A DNA stretch of 46,840 bases, from NCBI GenBank assembly GCA_016783065.1, contig JADHXI010000006.1, positions 1-46,840 of the forward strand, given 5' to 3'. The notes under the pieces were generated by a model that saw nothing but the letters and a program-made list of their open reading frames with translations, was not told the origin of the DNA and did not search any database. The stretch is from Desulfobacteraceae bacterium (GTDB lineage: Bacteria; Desulfobacterota; DSM-4660; Desulfatiglandales; Desulfatiglandaceae). The position numbers and the translations under genes were made by a program. Shown piece after piece: positions 1 through 8,979 of the stretch (within the stretch, counting starts at the first letter, position 1; each line of letters opens with the position of its first letter).

Positions 1-338
1 CGAAGAGGCACCATTTCCTTGTCTGACAATTCGCTGATATCGCTACCCTGGTAGATTACTTTTCCCTCGTCGGGTTCCAGGAGCCTCAGGATAAGACGTG
101 CCACCGTAGATTTTCCACATCCACTTTCGCCCACCAGCCCCAGAGTCCTTCCCTGCATCACCTCGAAATCGACACCGTCAACGGCCTTTACCCACCCTGA
201 TATCCGCTGAAGAAAACCCCTGTGCACGGGAAAATATTTCTTCAGGCCCTCAACCTTGAGGGTGACCCTGTGGTTTTCCCTGCCAGGTTTGAGTGTTTTG
301 ACAACATGAGAATTATCTGTGAAACCCAACGAAATCAT
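1..338 (-). CDS. oppF: Peptide ABC transporter ATP-binding protein, OppF/DppF type (partial, C-terminus off window)
   Basis: Reading leftward from the ATG at 338 gives about 112 residues before the window edge. They open the nucleotide-binding domain of an Opp/Dpp ATPase: a strand ending in KVEGLKKYFPVHRGF, typical of OppF, then VKAVDGVDFEV and a Walker A motif GESGCGKST near residue 72. The ATPase would power oligopeptide or dipeptide uptake together with the OppD, OppC and OppB homologues just upstream. It begins 5 bp after the stop of oppD, so it is the last visible gene of the operon. Signature, Walker B and C-terminal cysteine motifs lie outside the window. Substrate cannot be told from sequence. 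Confidence 0.9.
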   Translation of the reverse strand, partial: MISLGFTDNSHVVKTLKPGRENHRVTLKVEGLKKYFPVHRGFLQRISGWVKAVDGVDFEVMQGRTLGLVGESGCGKSTVARLILRLLEPDEGKVIYQGSDISELSDKEMVPL

Positions 339-343
339 AGGCT

Positions 344-1324
344 CTATTCCTGTTTTTCGTACAGGACCGGGCAGCGGCTGAGATGCCCCTTCCCATAGTC
401 ACATACCTCCGGAAAGCGACTTCTGCAACTCTCGACGGTGAATTGACACCTGGGATGGAATGGACACCCGCGGGGTTTGTGGGCCGGATTCGGCACGGCG
501 CCCGGTATACTGTGTAGCCTCTTCCCTCTTTTTGAACGGCTTGGGAGAGACGCCAGTAGGCCCTGTGTGTAAGGGTGACGGGGCTCGTTAAAAATCTGGA
601 GGGTGTTTCCCTGTTCAGCGATACTGCCGGCATACATGACATACACTCGATCGGCGATATTGGCGACCACTCCCAGGTCATGGGTGATGTAGAGGGCGGA
701 CATTGACCAGTTTTTCTGGAGTGATTCAAAGAGGCTCAGGATTTGGGCCTGTATGGTCACATCGAGTGCGGTTGTGGGTTCGTCTGCGATGACCAGATCG
801 GGACAGCATGAGAGGGCCATGGCGATCAAGACCCGTTGGCGTTGACCACCGCTCAACTGGTGGGGATAATCCCGGAGGCGGGTTTCAGCCGATGGGATAC
901 CGACATCTTTGAGGATCTGGATAGACCGTTGTCTCAATATCTCGGGTTCAATGTCTTCATGGACCTTTATGGCCTCTTCAATCTGATCGCCTATGGTAAA
1001 AACCGGGTTCAAAGATGTCAGCGGCTCCTGAAATACCATGGCGATCCGGTTGCCGCGAATCTTTTGCATCTCCTCCTCACCCTGTTCCAGTAGGTTGCTG
1101 CCCTCAAAGAGTATCTTTCCCCCCATCACCTTCCCGGGCGGCATGGGGACCAGACCCAGTATGGTGAGTGCTGAAACGGTTTTCCCACATCCTGATTCCC
1201 CAACCAGACAAACTGTTTCTCCTGGAAAAATATCAAAACTCACGCCATCCACGGCTCGGGCGACTGTATTGTCCCCGATAAAATTGACCCTCAGGTCCTG
1301 TACTGAAAGGAGGGGTGTTTCCAT
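344..1324 (-). CDS. oppD: Peptide ABC transporter ATP-binding protein, OppD/DppD type
   Basis: A 326-residue ATPase of normal family length. Walker A GESGCGKT is at residues 42-49, the Q-loop at [11 protein letters not shown], the signature LSGGQRQR near 157-164, Walker [12 protein letters not shown] and the H-loop in ITHDLGVV. The C-terminal oligopeptide-transporter region has the four-cysteine pattern (CPFHPRC, then ESC and RCP) that binds a 4Fe-4S cluster in studied OppD/DppD proteins. It pairs with the OppF homologue to energise the OppB-OppC pore. A GGGAGAG ribosome-binding site precedes the ATG, and the gene follows oppC by 5 bp, so it is surely co-transcribed. Family identity is certain; the transported peptide is not. 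Confidence 0.94.
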   Translation of the reverse strand: METPLLSVQDLRVNFIGDNTVARAVDGVSFDIFPGETVCLVGESGCGKTVSALTILGLVPMPPGKVMGGKILFEGSNLLEQGEEEMQKIRGNRIAMVFQEPLTSLNPVFTIGDQIEEAIKVHEDIEPEILRQRSIQILKDVGIPSAETRLRDYPHQLSGGQRQRVLIAMALSCCPDLVIADEPTTALDVTIQAQILSLFESLQKNWSMSALYITHDLGVVANIADRVYVMYAGSIAEQGNTLQIFNEPRHPYTQGLLASLPSRSKRGKRLHSIPGAVPNPAHKPRGCPFHPRCQFTVESCRSRFPEVCDYGKGHLSRCPVLYEKQE

Positions 1325-1329
1325 GCTGT

Positions 1330-2481
1330 CTATCTCTCCCTGAGCTTTGGATTCAGGGCGTCCCTCAAACCCTCACCAAACAGATTGAATGAGAGGACCA
1401 CAAGCAAAATGGTGATGCCCGGAATAAAGGTCAGCCAAGGCGCATCAAAGATAAAACGTTTGCCGTCTGAAAGGATATTGCCCCAGGTGGCGTGCGGAGG
1501 TGGGACCCCAAAACCCAGGAAACTCAACCCGGCCTCTGTGAGGATGGCAGTGGCAATACCGATTGTTGCGGACACCAGGACCGGTGCCACAGCATTGGGC
1601 ATCATGTGACGAAAAATAATCCGTAAGTTCCGTACCCCGAGTGCCCTTGCAGCGGTCACAAAATCCTGCTCTCTCAGAGAGAGGAATTCAGCACGGACAA
1701 ATCGTGTGGAACCCATCCAGCTGGTCAACCCGATAACGATCATGATGTTGTACATGCTGGCAGGGAGGAGCGCCACCACTGTAAGTATCAGAAAAAAGCT
1801 CGGAAAACAAAGCATGATGTCAACGATCCGCATGATCAGGGTGTCAATTGAAACGGCCTCCATGCGAAAGAGAGCCAGCCACGATGTCAGGGGGCCATTT
1901 TTGTGTGGTTGTTTGGTCCGGAGCATTCCCAGGATGTACAGGGCAACACCGGCCACCAGCAGCGCTGCCGGGTAGACGTGTCCCAAAACAGCAAATACCG
2001 CCCCGGCAATCAAGAGACATGTAGCCAGAATATGGTGCACGCGAATGTGGTTTTGTCCGAAATAACCGGCGATACCCCCCATAAAAATCCCCACGACCAG
2101 AGAGATGCCGACCGCCACAAACCCCACCGTCAACGAAACCCAGGCCCCCTGCAACATGCGAGCAAAGACATCCCGACCCAGGTTATCCGTCCCAAACAGA
2201 TAGAACCCAAGGGTGGGGTGTTCATCGGGCCTCAGGGTGTTGGGGTTTGGGGTGGAAAGCGGGGGGAGGAGTTTTTCCTGAAGACGGATTAACGCTGGGT
2301 TAAAGACCGGGTCATGACCGGACGTAAGAAAGAGGCCTGCCAGTGCAATCAGAAAAAAAAGGACAAAAAAGACCAGGCCCAGGATCGCCAACCTGTTTTT
2401 CTTGAACAGCAGCCAGAATTCCTGAATCCGTGTCCGTTTTGGAGCCAGAAGCCCCTCTAGTGTTTCCTGGTTATTGGTCAT
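1330..2481 (-). CDS. oppC: Peptide ABC transporter permease, OppC/DppC type, with an extra two-helix insertion
   Basis: Inner-membrane permease of 383 residues; the family is usually about 280-310. The N-terminal OppC signature (KKNRLAILGL, first helix) and FGTDNLGRDVFARML (96-110) are followed by the core permease with the EAA loop EFLSLREQDFVTAARALG, which contacts the ATPases. The extra length is an in-frame insertion at about residues 143-211, between GGIAGYFGQ and IDTLIMRIVDIM. It carries two strongly hydrophobic helices (around 151-168 and 171-187) and a basic loop. Only a hairpin keeps the topology of the core unchanged. There is no clear ribosome-binding site at ATG 2481; the start codon lies inside a degenerate GGTYAYTGG repeat (2470-2586), so a start slightly downstream is possible. 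Confidence 0.9.
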   Translation of the reverse strand: MTNNQETLEGLLAPKRTRIQEFWLLFKKNRLAILGLVFFVLFFLIALAGLFLTSGHDPVFNPALIRLQEKLLPPLSTPNPNTLRPDEHPTLGFYLFGTDNLGRDVFARMLQGAWVSLTVGFVAVGISLVVGIFMGGIAGYFGQNHIRVHHILATCLLIAGAVFAVLGHVYPAALLVAGVALYILGMLRTKQPHKNGPLTSWLALFRMEAVSIDTLIMRIVDIMLCFPSFFLILTVVALLPASMYNIMIVIGLTSWMGSTRFVRAEFLSLREQDFVTAARALGVRNLRIIFRHMMPNAVAPVLVSATIGIATAILTEAGLSFLGFGVPPPHATWGNILSDGKRFIFDAPWLTFIPGITILLVVLSFNLFGEGLRDALNPKLRER

Positions 2482-2586
2482 TGGATGCCGGTTGCTCGTT
2501 GCTGGTTCCTGGTTGCTGGTTACTGGTTACTGGTTTGTCATTGGTCGTTGGATGTTTATCATTTGCCAATCAACAATCATCAATCA
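2470..2586. repeat. Degenerate short tandem repeat, GGTYAYTGG type
   Basis: On the plus strand this spacer is a run of imperfect 7-9 bp units (ggttattgg, tcattgg, ggttgctgg, ggttactgg and so on), ending in caatcaacaatcatcaatc. It fills the oppB-oppC gap and runs into the first codons of oppC. A related tract in the opposite orientation lies at 41176-41300, also just upstream of a minus-strand gene. No open frame or terminator is apparent. Confidence 0.7.
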
Positions 2587-3552
2587 TCAAAGCCGTATCC
2601 TTGGGTCCACCACCAGGTAGAGGAGATCGGAGACAAAGGTGCCGGCCAGGACCAGCACCGCTGAAATAAAATTGACCGTCAGGATCACGGGATAGTCTCT
2701 TGCCAGGATCGCCTCATAGGCCATTCGGCCCATACCCGGCCAGGCAAATATGGATTCAATAATTACCGACCCGCCGATAAGACCGGGCAGAATGAGTCCA
2801 AACATGGTTACAAAAGGTAGCAGAGCATTTCTGAGTGCGTGTTTGTAATGTACTTGATCCGGTGGAAGCCCCTTTGCCTTGGCGGTCCGGACGTAGTCCT
2901 GGCCTTCCACCTCAAGCATCTGGCTTCGTACGTATCGCGAAAGTACCGCAATCCCTCCGGTTGCACCCAGGACAGAAGGGAGTAAGAGATGCCACACCCG
3001 GTCCATGAGCTTGGTCGGCCAGGAGGCCATCTGGAGCCCGAAGGTCTCCATTCCAAAGACCGGCACATGGAGCTGGGTCACCACAAGGATGATCAGGATA
3101 TAAGCGACAAAGAACCCCGGTACGGATATCAGCAGATAGGAGATGAATGTGGCGCTCCGATCATAGAATCCCCCTCTGAAGATGGCCGAACGTATTCCCA
3201 CGGGAAAGGAAAGGGTCCAGGTCAGGATGGTGCCTACGATAAAAAGGGGCAGGCTGTTCAAGAACCGCTCCCAAATCTTTTTCAGCACCGATTGATTGTC
3301 TTTCCACGATACGGTCTCCCCTGTGAAGAGACCTTTATAGAAAAGGAGGTACTGGACATACAGGGGCTTATCCAGATGAAACTCCTGACGAAAACGTTCC
3401 AGGATCTCCGGTGTGAATTTGGGGTTGAGCGGATCTATCTGGCTCGGTTTCCCGGGGGCCAGATGGATGATCAGAAATGAAACCACCGAAACGAAGAAGA
3501 GGGTGACAATTTTCTGTATGATACTCCGTCCGATAAATGATAACATAGGCAA
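2587..3552 (-). CDS. oppB: Peptide ABC transporter permease, OppB/DppB type
   Basis: Inner-membrane permease of 321 residues, the usual length. It starts with the conserved helix IGRSIIQKIVTLFFVSVVSF and IIHLAPGKP, has the OppB-type periplasmic segment (LGLDKPLYVQYL-like, here FHLDKPLYVQYLLFY) and the cytoplasmic EAA loop RSQMLEVEGQDYVRTAKAKG, followed by the NALLPFVTMFGLILPGLIGG helix. It forms the pore with OppC. It lies between the binding-protein gene (54 bp upstream) and oppC. The end VVDPRIRL is the normal C-terminus of this family. Confidence 0.94.
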   Translation of the reverse strand: MPMLSFIGRSIIQKIVTLFFVSVVSFLIIHLAPGKPSQIDPLNPKFTPEILERFRQEFHLDKPLYVQYLLFYKGLFTGETVSWKDNQSVLKKIWERFLNSLPLFIVGTILTWTLSFPVGIRSAIFRGGFYDRSATFISYLLISVPGFFVAYILIILVVTQLHVPVFGMETFGLQMASWPTKLMDRVWHLLLPSVLGATGGIAVLSRYVRSQMLEVEGQDYVRTAKAKGLPPDQVHYKHALRNALLPFVTMFGLILPGLIGGSVIIESIFAWPGMGRMAYEAILARDYPVILTVNFISAVLVLAGTFVSDLLYLVVDPRIRL

Positions 3553-3606
3553 TACCTGAAACCTGTTCGGCTCCGGTTTATCCGGGTTGGGTTTACACCC
3601 ATTTGG

Positions 3607-5742
3607 CTACCCATCCAGTGCCATTTCAGGCATCTGCGGGATCTTTATCCACCTGTTAAAATGAAAGTTATAGTTTCCGGTCTTGGTAGGCTTGATTTTC
3701 TTGTAAAGCATGTTGCCGTCATCGTCCAGGTCTTTAATGACAATTCGCTTGTCCAGAATGGCCGTCCATTTGCCCACATACAGAAAGGTGTATGGTTGCT
3801 CTTTAGCGATGATGGCATGTAGTTTGTGACAATCTTCCACCTGCCGTTTATGGTCATATTCCCGCCTGATCCTGACAATCAGGTTGTCGGCTTCTTTGTT
3901 CTTGAACCCCACGAAATTGAGCTGGTTGGGATGGGTTTGGCTGGAATTCCATATCTGATAGAGGTCCGGATCGATGCCCATAACCCAGCCCAGGATCAGG
4001 GCATCAAAATCCAATTTGTGCACGCGCTCCTGGATAAAGACGGACCATTCAAGCATGTCGGTGCGGACATCCACGCCGATCTGTTTCCAGGCGTCCTGGG
4101 CAATGGCCAGTATGGCCTTTCGTATGTCATTGCCGCTGTTGGTAATAAGGGTGAACTGGAGTCTTTTCCCATCCTTCTCAAGCCATCCGCTCTGGTTCCG
4201 CTTCCAGCCTGCCTCGCCCAATAGTTTCAGGGCGCCCTCCGGATCATAGGGAAGGGGTTTGATGTTGTGGTTGTAAAAATCGGTCTGTTTGACAAAGGGA
4301 CCCGTTATCCGTTCCCCCTGACCATAGAGGACATAATCAATGATCTTGCCAATGTCGATGGCCATGCCCAAGGCCCTCCGGACCCTTTGGTCGTCAAAGG
4401 GCTTTCGCCGCATGTTATAGCCGATATAGCTGTAGCCAAAAGAGGTTCCGGAGAAACTCTGGTATTTGGGGTCGTTGGCCAGTCGCTTGACCTGGTGGGG
4501 CTGCACACTGTAGTTGTCAAGGGTCCCCGAGTAGAACTCCATCTCCTGGGTCAGCAGATCAGGTACAATACGAAACATAAAACGTTTATAATTAGGGGGA
4601 CCTTCCCAATAATCTTCATAACGGGTAAGATTGATAAACTGGTCGGATTCCCATTTGGTGAAGACAAAGGGGCCGCACCCGATGGGGTGTCTGTTAAAAG
4701 AACTCTGGCGGAGAGAGAAGGTCTTCGGGTCCTTTCCGAGGCGGACGGCTTCCTTCTCAATTGCCGCTTGGTTCAGGAGGTGTTCGGGCAGGATCCCCAT
4801 GCCCCAGGTGCCCAGTGCCGGTGAGTAAAGCCTCTTGTAGACCATTCTAACGGTCAAGGGATCAATGACTTCAACGCTTTTTACCGGCTCATAGTCGGCG
4901 ACCCTCGGCGAGAGGTTCTTGGGGTTCATGATCGCCTCAAACGTGAACTTGACATCATAGGCGTCAAAGATGTGCCCGTCTTGAAACTTGACATTTGGCC
5001 TCAGATAAAAGACCAGCACCGGGTTGTGTTCGGTTGGGGGAAGGAATTCCATGGCGCAGGCAGCAAGTTCTTCCCTGTCAACCGGAGGCGATATGCTGAG
5101 ACAGCTTGCCCCCGGCAGGGAAGAGAAATATGTGCTGCCAAGAAGCCCTTCGAGGTTCTTGAAGAGATCCTGGTCTACCTTGCTCAACCTCAATTTGATC
5201 CTGGCCGGGGCCTTCACAAGAATCTTTAGTTCACGTCCCTTTTTGTCCTTCTTGGCAGGTTTTTCCTGTTTAACGGTGGTGAATTCCCTGGGAGGTTCAA
5301 TCGAGATCTCTTCGATATTCTCAAGCGAGCCCTTTAAACCCGGGGCCAGAGATCCGGTTGTCCGCATGGCCTTTCTGAGGACCTCTACCACGGCCCCTGC
5401 GCTGTTGTCGGGGGAGCCCGGAATCTTGACCCGTTCGTTTACGTAGAAATAGGCCTCCTCATAGACTTCCCAGGAGGTGGCCAGACGCCCCCTGAATTGC
5501 AGTTCCTCGTTATAGTCAATGAGGGCATCAAAAACCAGACCCTCTATCTGACTGCTAGTTGCATCGGTCGACAGAATGGGGTTCAAAAGGGTTGCATCGC
5601 CGGTGGAGGCCGTGATGTATTCGTGGAGGCGTTCGGGGTTGCCCTTTGTTTGTTGCTCATAAGTGGGCACCCAGAAATAGGACTGGAGCAGAAAGATTAT
5701 CAGGATTATGGGTGCGAATATAAGGGCTCTCTTTATGGTCAT
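3607..5742 (-). CDS. Extracellular solute-binding protein family 5 (peptide-binding), enlarged
   Basis: Periplasmic peptide-binding component of the adjacent transporter (SBP_bac_5/OppA superfamily). An N-terminal hydrophobic segment (ALIFAPIILIIFLLQSYFW) acts as signal peptide or anchor; no lipobox cysteine is visible. Family landmarks are ATLLNPILSTDA, LATSWEV, VKFQDG and YDVKFTFEAI, and later RRKPFDDQRVRRALGMAID. The protein is about 711 residues, against roughly 520-600 for the family. The surplus is mainly a stretch of about 140 residues (about 105-245 counted from the upstream TTG) between LATSWEV and VKFQDG, containing a lysine-rich part (KQEKPAKKDKKGREL). The ATG at 5742 is preferred because GAGG sits 7-8 bases upstream; a TTG at 5757 would add five residues. 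It is the first gene of the operon. Confidence 0.92.
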   Translation of the reverse strand: MTIKRALIFAPIILIIFLLQSYFWVPTYEQQTKGNPERLHEYITASTGDATLLNPILSTDATSSQIEGLVFDALIDYNEELQFRGRLATSWEVYEEAYFYVNERVKIPGSPDNSAGAVVEVLRKAMRTTGSLAPGLKGSLENIEEISIEPPREFTTVKQEKPAKKDKKGRELKILVKAPARIKLRLSKVDQDLFKNLEGLLGSTYFSSLPGASCLSISPPVDREELAACAMEFLPPTEHNPVLVFYLRPNVKFQDGHIFDAYDVKFTFEAIMNPKNLSPRVADYEPVKSVEVIDPLTVRMVYKRLYSPALGTWGMGILPEHLLNQAAIEKEAVRLGKDPKTFSLRQSSFNRHPIGCGPFVFTKWESDQFINLTRYEDYWEGPPNYKRFMFRIVPDLLTQEMEFYSGTLDNYSVQPHQVKRLANDPKYQSFSGTSFGYSYIGYNMRRKPFDDQRVRRALGMAIDIGKIIDYVLYGQGERITGPFVKQTDFYNHNIKPLPYDPEGALKLLGEAGWKRNQSGWLEKDGKRLQFTLITNSGNDIRKAILAIAQDAWKQIGVDVRTDMLEWSVFIQERVHKLDFDALILGWVMGIDPDLYQIWNSSQTHPNQLNFVGFKNKEADNLIVRIRREYDHKRQVEDCHKLHAIIAKEQPYTFLYVGKWTAILDKRIVIKDLDDDGNMLYKKIKPTKTGNYNFHFNRWIKIPQMPEMALDG

Positions 5743-5850
5743 GGGAAAATTCCTCAAAAGGCTCGCCCAGGGAACCGGCTTAAACCAGGCAAAGAGATAT
5801 CTCTACCATGCAACTGTTGCGAAGATAAATAGGGAATTGGGTGCCTCCAG

Positions 5851-5914
5851 TCAAGCAAAAACGGTCGGGGTAACCGGGGGTGGTCCCTGGGTGAGATGAC
5901 GGTTTTGCTTGCTG
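5851..5914. promoter_or_regulatory. Inverted repeat between divergent transcription units
   Basis: CAAGCAAAAACGGTC at 5852-5866 is mirrored by GACGGTTTTGCTTG at about 5898-5912, pairing over about 14 bp with a one-base bulge. It sits in the 200-bp spacer between the binding-protein gene (minus) and the DUF72 gene (plus). It could be an operator or a transcript hairpin; no partner regulator is identifiable. Confidence 0.4.
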
Positions 5915-5959
5915 TGATGGTGGTTTTTTGATTATTAAGACAAAGGATCGGTCAAGAAT

Positions 5960-6976
5960 ATGACGCTCAATCCCGAAGGTGCCTCAAAATCGGAACGTTT
6001 TCAGTTCCGAAATCTACACCCCAATGTCTATCTGGGGACTGCCAGCGATCGGTATTCGGGCTGGATGGGACAGGTCTATTCAGAGGGGCGCTATACGGGT
6101 CGAATAAGCCGCCGCTCAAAAAAGATAAAGGGTAAGAGTTTTGTAGAAGAGGTTTTGCCCGTTCAGAGCGTTAAAGAGTATTTCCGGCACTTTCGGACAC
6201 TTGAACTGGATTTTACATTCTACCAGGCCCTCAAGGACGGGGAGGGGAACCCCACCCGGAATTTCCACGTTCTGGGCACCTACCGGCAGTATCTTGAGCA
6301 GGGAGATCGCATCATCCTCAAAGTGCCCCAGACCACATTTGCAAAAAAAGTGCGAAGGGGGAGGGAATATCTCCAAAACGAACATTACCTGGACCCGGAG
6401 ACCTTTATCCGCCAATTTTACGAACCGGCCCTGGAGTTGCTGGAACCGTGGCTGGATGGCCTGATCTTTGAACAGGAATACCAACGCAAGGAGGAACAAT
6501 CCTCCGTTCAAGGATTGGCACAAGAGCTGGATACCTTTTTTGACCAAATCCCCAGGGACAACCGCTACCATGTGGAGCTGCGCACCGAAACCTTTCTTTC
6601 TGCCCCGGTCTTTGAGGTCTTTGAGAAGTACGGGGTGGGCCAGGTGCTTTCGCACTGGACGTGGCTTCCTCCCCTTTCCCGCCAGTTCGGCCTCTCCGGG
6701 GGGAGGTTTTTGAACGCCGGAAAGGCTTGCATCATCCGTCTGATGACACCGCGAGGCATGCGTTATGAGGATGCCTACGCCAAGGCCCACCCCTTCAACG
6801 CACTTGTGGATGGGATGGTAGATCCCCGGATGGTGAAAGAGACAGCCGACCTGATGAAGACCGCGATCCACAAGGACGTCAAGATAAATGTAATCGTCAA
6901 CAACCGTTCGGGTGGTAACGCCCCGCTTATCGCACGGCAGATCGCGAGGCAGTTTCTCCCAACGGTCGTCGAATGA
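5960..6976 (+). CDS. DUF72 family protein (YecE-like)
   Basis: 338 residues. Recognisable DUF72 landmarks are the opening VYLGTASDRYSGWMGQVY (family pattern GTSGW..W...FYP), the segment ILKVPQTTFAKK (family pattern F.fkv...it), a central LGLIFEQEY-like stretch (here LDGLIFEQEYQRKEEQ) and HVELRTETFL, corresponding to the conserved E.R...W of the TIM-barrel-like fold. The biochemical role of DUF72 is not established. It is somewhat longer than the usual 240-300 residues. The ATG at 5960 lacks a strong ribosome-binding site. It is transcribed away from the peptide transporter and is followed by a DUF3786 gene 54 bp later. Confidence 0.8.
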   Translation: MTLNPEGASKSERFQFRNLHPNVYLGTASDRYSGWMGQVYSEGRYTGRISRRSKKIKGKSFVEEVLPVQSVKEYFRHFRTLELDFTFYQALKDGEGNPTRNFHVLGTYRQYLEQGDRIILKVPQTTFAKKVRRGREYLQNEHYLDPETFIRQFYEPALELLEPWLDGLIFEQEYQRKEEQSSVQGLAQELDTFFDQIPRDNRYHVELRTETFLSAPVFEVFEKYGVGQVLSHWTWLPPLSRQFGLSGGRFLNAGKACIIRLMTPRGMRYEDAYAKAHPFNALVDGMVDPRMVKETADLMKTAIHKDVKINVIVNNRSGGNAPLIARQIARQFLPTVVE

Positions 6977-7030
6977 CAACCATCGGGATTCAGGTCAGGC
7001 CCCTATCCCTTTAGCCATGGATTTTTGGAT

Positions 7031-7690
7031 ATGCAAGAGCGACGCCACAGCGAGGGCTCTCCCACAAGAACACCTTCAGGCAATCTTGTAAAGGTCCCTG
7101 CCCAGCACTGGGAAGACCTTGAGAAGAGGGACCCGGAGGCACTCTGCAGGAGGGCCCTGGTCAAGGAATACCCCCCCGCCGGATTTATCCTCCCCTTTTT
7201 GAAGGAATATTTGCTGGTCGACAAACAAAGGCGATGTCTTTGCCGGCAAGGCTCGGATAAGTGGGAACCCATTGATAGTCCTCTTTTGGAATTGGTCTCG
7301 CTGGTCTATCTGCTCAATGCGGGCCCTGAGCCCCTCGGCAAAAAGACCATCAGCGTAAAGGAGCTAAAAAGCGCATACTTTTTCAGGGGGCCCCACGAAC
7401 TCAGGGTTAGGCCGGTACTGGAGCGTTACGGGAATGATCTGGATGGTTTTAAAAGGACGGCGGAGGCGCTGGGGGGTGAATCTCTGGATCTGGCAGATGG
7501 GGCGTACAGGTTTTGGGCCTTTCCGAAGGTGCCCCTTTGCTATCTGCTGTGGGAGGGGGACCGGGAGTTTCCCCCAATCCTTTCCGTCCTCTTTGACCGG
7601 TCCATAGAACAACACCTTGCTCCTGATGCCATCTGGGGTCTTGTAAACCTGGTGTCGGATATCCTTCTCAGGCCGGAAAAACGGCTTTAG
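7031..7690 (+). CDS. DUF3786 domain protein
   Basis: 219 residues from ATG 7031; a TTG at 7025 would add two. The C-terminal two thirds match the DUF3786 pattern known from anaerobic bacteria: YLLNAG.PL, then ISVKELKSAYFFRGPHEL, LERYGNDLDGFKRTAEALGG, a PLCYLLWEGDREFPP segment and LFDRSIEQHLAPDAIWGL. Members are often found fused to or near corrinoid/Fe-S proteins and are presumed to bind a cofactor, but the function is unproven. The N-terminal WEDLEKRDPEALCRRA fits the family start. No signal peptide or membrane helix is present. It ends 8 bp before the convergent ATPase gene. Confidence 0.78.
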   Translation: MQERRHSEGSPTRTPSGNLVKVPAQHWEDLEKRDPEALCRRALVKEYPPAGFILPFLKEYLLVDKQRRCLCRQGSDKWEPIDSPLLELVSLVYLLNAGPEPLGKKTISVKELKSAYFFRGPHELRVRPVLERYGNDLDGFKRTAEALGGESLDLADGAYRFWAFPKVPLCYLLWEGDREFPPILSVLFDRSIEQHLAPDAIWGLVNLVSDILLRPEKRL

Positions 7691-7697
7691 GGCATGT

Positions 7698-8762
7698 TCA
7701 GATCCGAAGCCCCTCCCGGAAAAGATGTACCCTGCCGGGATGGATGGTCAGAGGGACAGTATCCCCAGTGCAATAAGCTATCTCCTTGTGGGCACGCACT
7801 GTCAGCCTCTCCTGCCCCACACGGGCATGGATGTATTTTTCAGAGCCCACATCGCTGATCATTTCTATCTTGCCCTCCAGATCCGTGGTATCACCCCTGC
7901 CTATTCCAATATCCTCGGGGCGGGTCCCAAGTTCCACTTCACCCTCTTGTAAACCGGGTTTCAGACCGATGAGGGCCACGGTAAAGCCTGACCCTTGGAA
8001 ATGGAGGCAGTCATCTTTTCGGACAAGCCGGCCGCGGTGGAGATTCATCTCCGGCGATCCGATAAAGGTGGCCACAAAGGTGTCTGCCGGACGTGAGTAG
8101 ATCTTTTCCGGAGGGCCGATTTGGTGTACCCTTCCCTCCCGCATGACAACCACCGTGTCCCCAAGGGTCATGGCCTCCACCTGATCGTGGGTGACATAGA
8201 TTATGGTGCTCCGTATCTGACGGTGTAACCGTCGTAACTCCAGCCGTACATTTGCGCGCAGGCGGGCATCCAGATTGCTCAAAGGCTCATCCAAGAGAAA
8301 GACCCTGGCGCGTCGCACAAGGGCACGCCCCATGGCCACCCGCTGTCGCTGGCCCCCGGAGAGTTCGCGGGGTTTTCTATCCAGAAGGTCTTCTATTCCA
8401 AGGAGTCTGGCTGCTTCCAGGACCTGGTTTTTGATGGTCTGTTTGGGGATCCTGCGCATCCGGAGACCAAAACCCAGGTTCTGGGCCACGGTCATATGGG
8501 GATAAAGGGCATAGCTCTGAAAGACCATTGCCACATCCCTGTCTCGGGGGGGAAGTCGGTCCACAGGTTCTCCGTCCAGCACCACCGACCCTTGGTCCTG
8601 CGGGATCAGGCCGGCAATGATATTGAGGAGAGTGCTCTTTCCGCAGCCCGAAGGCCCGAGCAAGACGCAGAACTCGCCTTCCTCCACGTGAAGATCCACG
8701 CCTGCGAGTGCGGTCACCTTGCCAAAACTCTTGGCGATCGCCCTAAGGGTAAGGGATGCCAT
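7698..8762 (-). CDS. Sugar/sn-glycerol-3-phosphate-type ABC transporter ATP-binding protein (MalK/UgpC family), orphan
   Basis: 354 residues from the ATG at 8762, chosen because the family starts at MASLTLRAIAKSFG; an upstream start at 8819 would add 19 unconserved residues. Walker A GPSGCGKST is at 36-44, with Q-loop VFQSYALYPHMTV, signature [15 protein letters not shown], Walker B FLLDEPLSNLDARLR and H-loop VTHDQVEAM. The C-terminal 120 residues form the MalK-type TOBE/OB region (FIGSPEMNL, LGTRPEDIG). Such ATPases normally serve CUT1 importers for sugars, glycerol-3-phosphate or similar. No permease or binding protein lies in the window, so it may be a shared ATPase for distant transporters. 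It converges on the DUF3786 gene. Confidence 0.88.
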   Translation of the reverse strand: MASLTLRAIAKSFGKVTALAGVDLHVEEGEFCVLLGPSGCGKSTLLNIIAGLIPQDQGSVVLDGEPVDRLPPRDRDVAMVFQSYALYPHMTVAQNLGFGLRMRRIPKQTIKNQVLEAARLLGIEDLLDRKPRELSGGQRQRVAMGRALVRRARVFLLDEPLSNLDARLRANVRLELRRLHRQIRSTIIYVTHDQVEAMTLGDTVVVMREGRVHQIGPPEKIYSRPADTFVATFIGSPEMNLHRGRLVRKDDCLHFQGSGFTVALIGLKPGLQEGEVELGTRPEDIGIGRGDTTDLEGKIEMISDVGSEKYIHARVGQERLTVRAHKEIAYCTGDTVPLTIHPGRVHLFREGLRI

Positions 8763-8979
8763 ATTCAGCTCTTTCTGTTTCTCAAAGCAGCCCCAAGGCA
8801 CACGGCGCTGTTCTTCCAATCATCCACCATGGATAGTGTGTTGTTTCAACGGGGTAAATACCCTTGCAAACTCCATTGCTTCTATGTATAGACAAATGCT
8901 GGATAGGTGGCTTCAGGACCCTCAAATGACCCAAACATTCTACCACGGCCCAAAGGGATAGTCCAATAGGTACTGAACA

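Noticed and set aside
6116-6979. Long open frame antisense to the DUF72 gene (287 codons)
   Set aside because: It lacks any family resemblance, is His/Pro/Gly-rich as expected for a mirror frame, and the plus strand carries clear DUF72 motifs.
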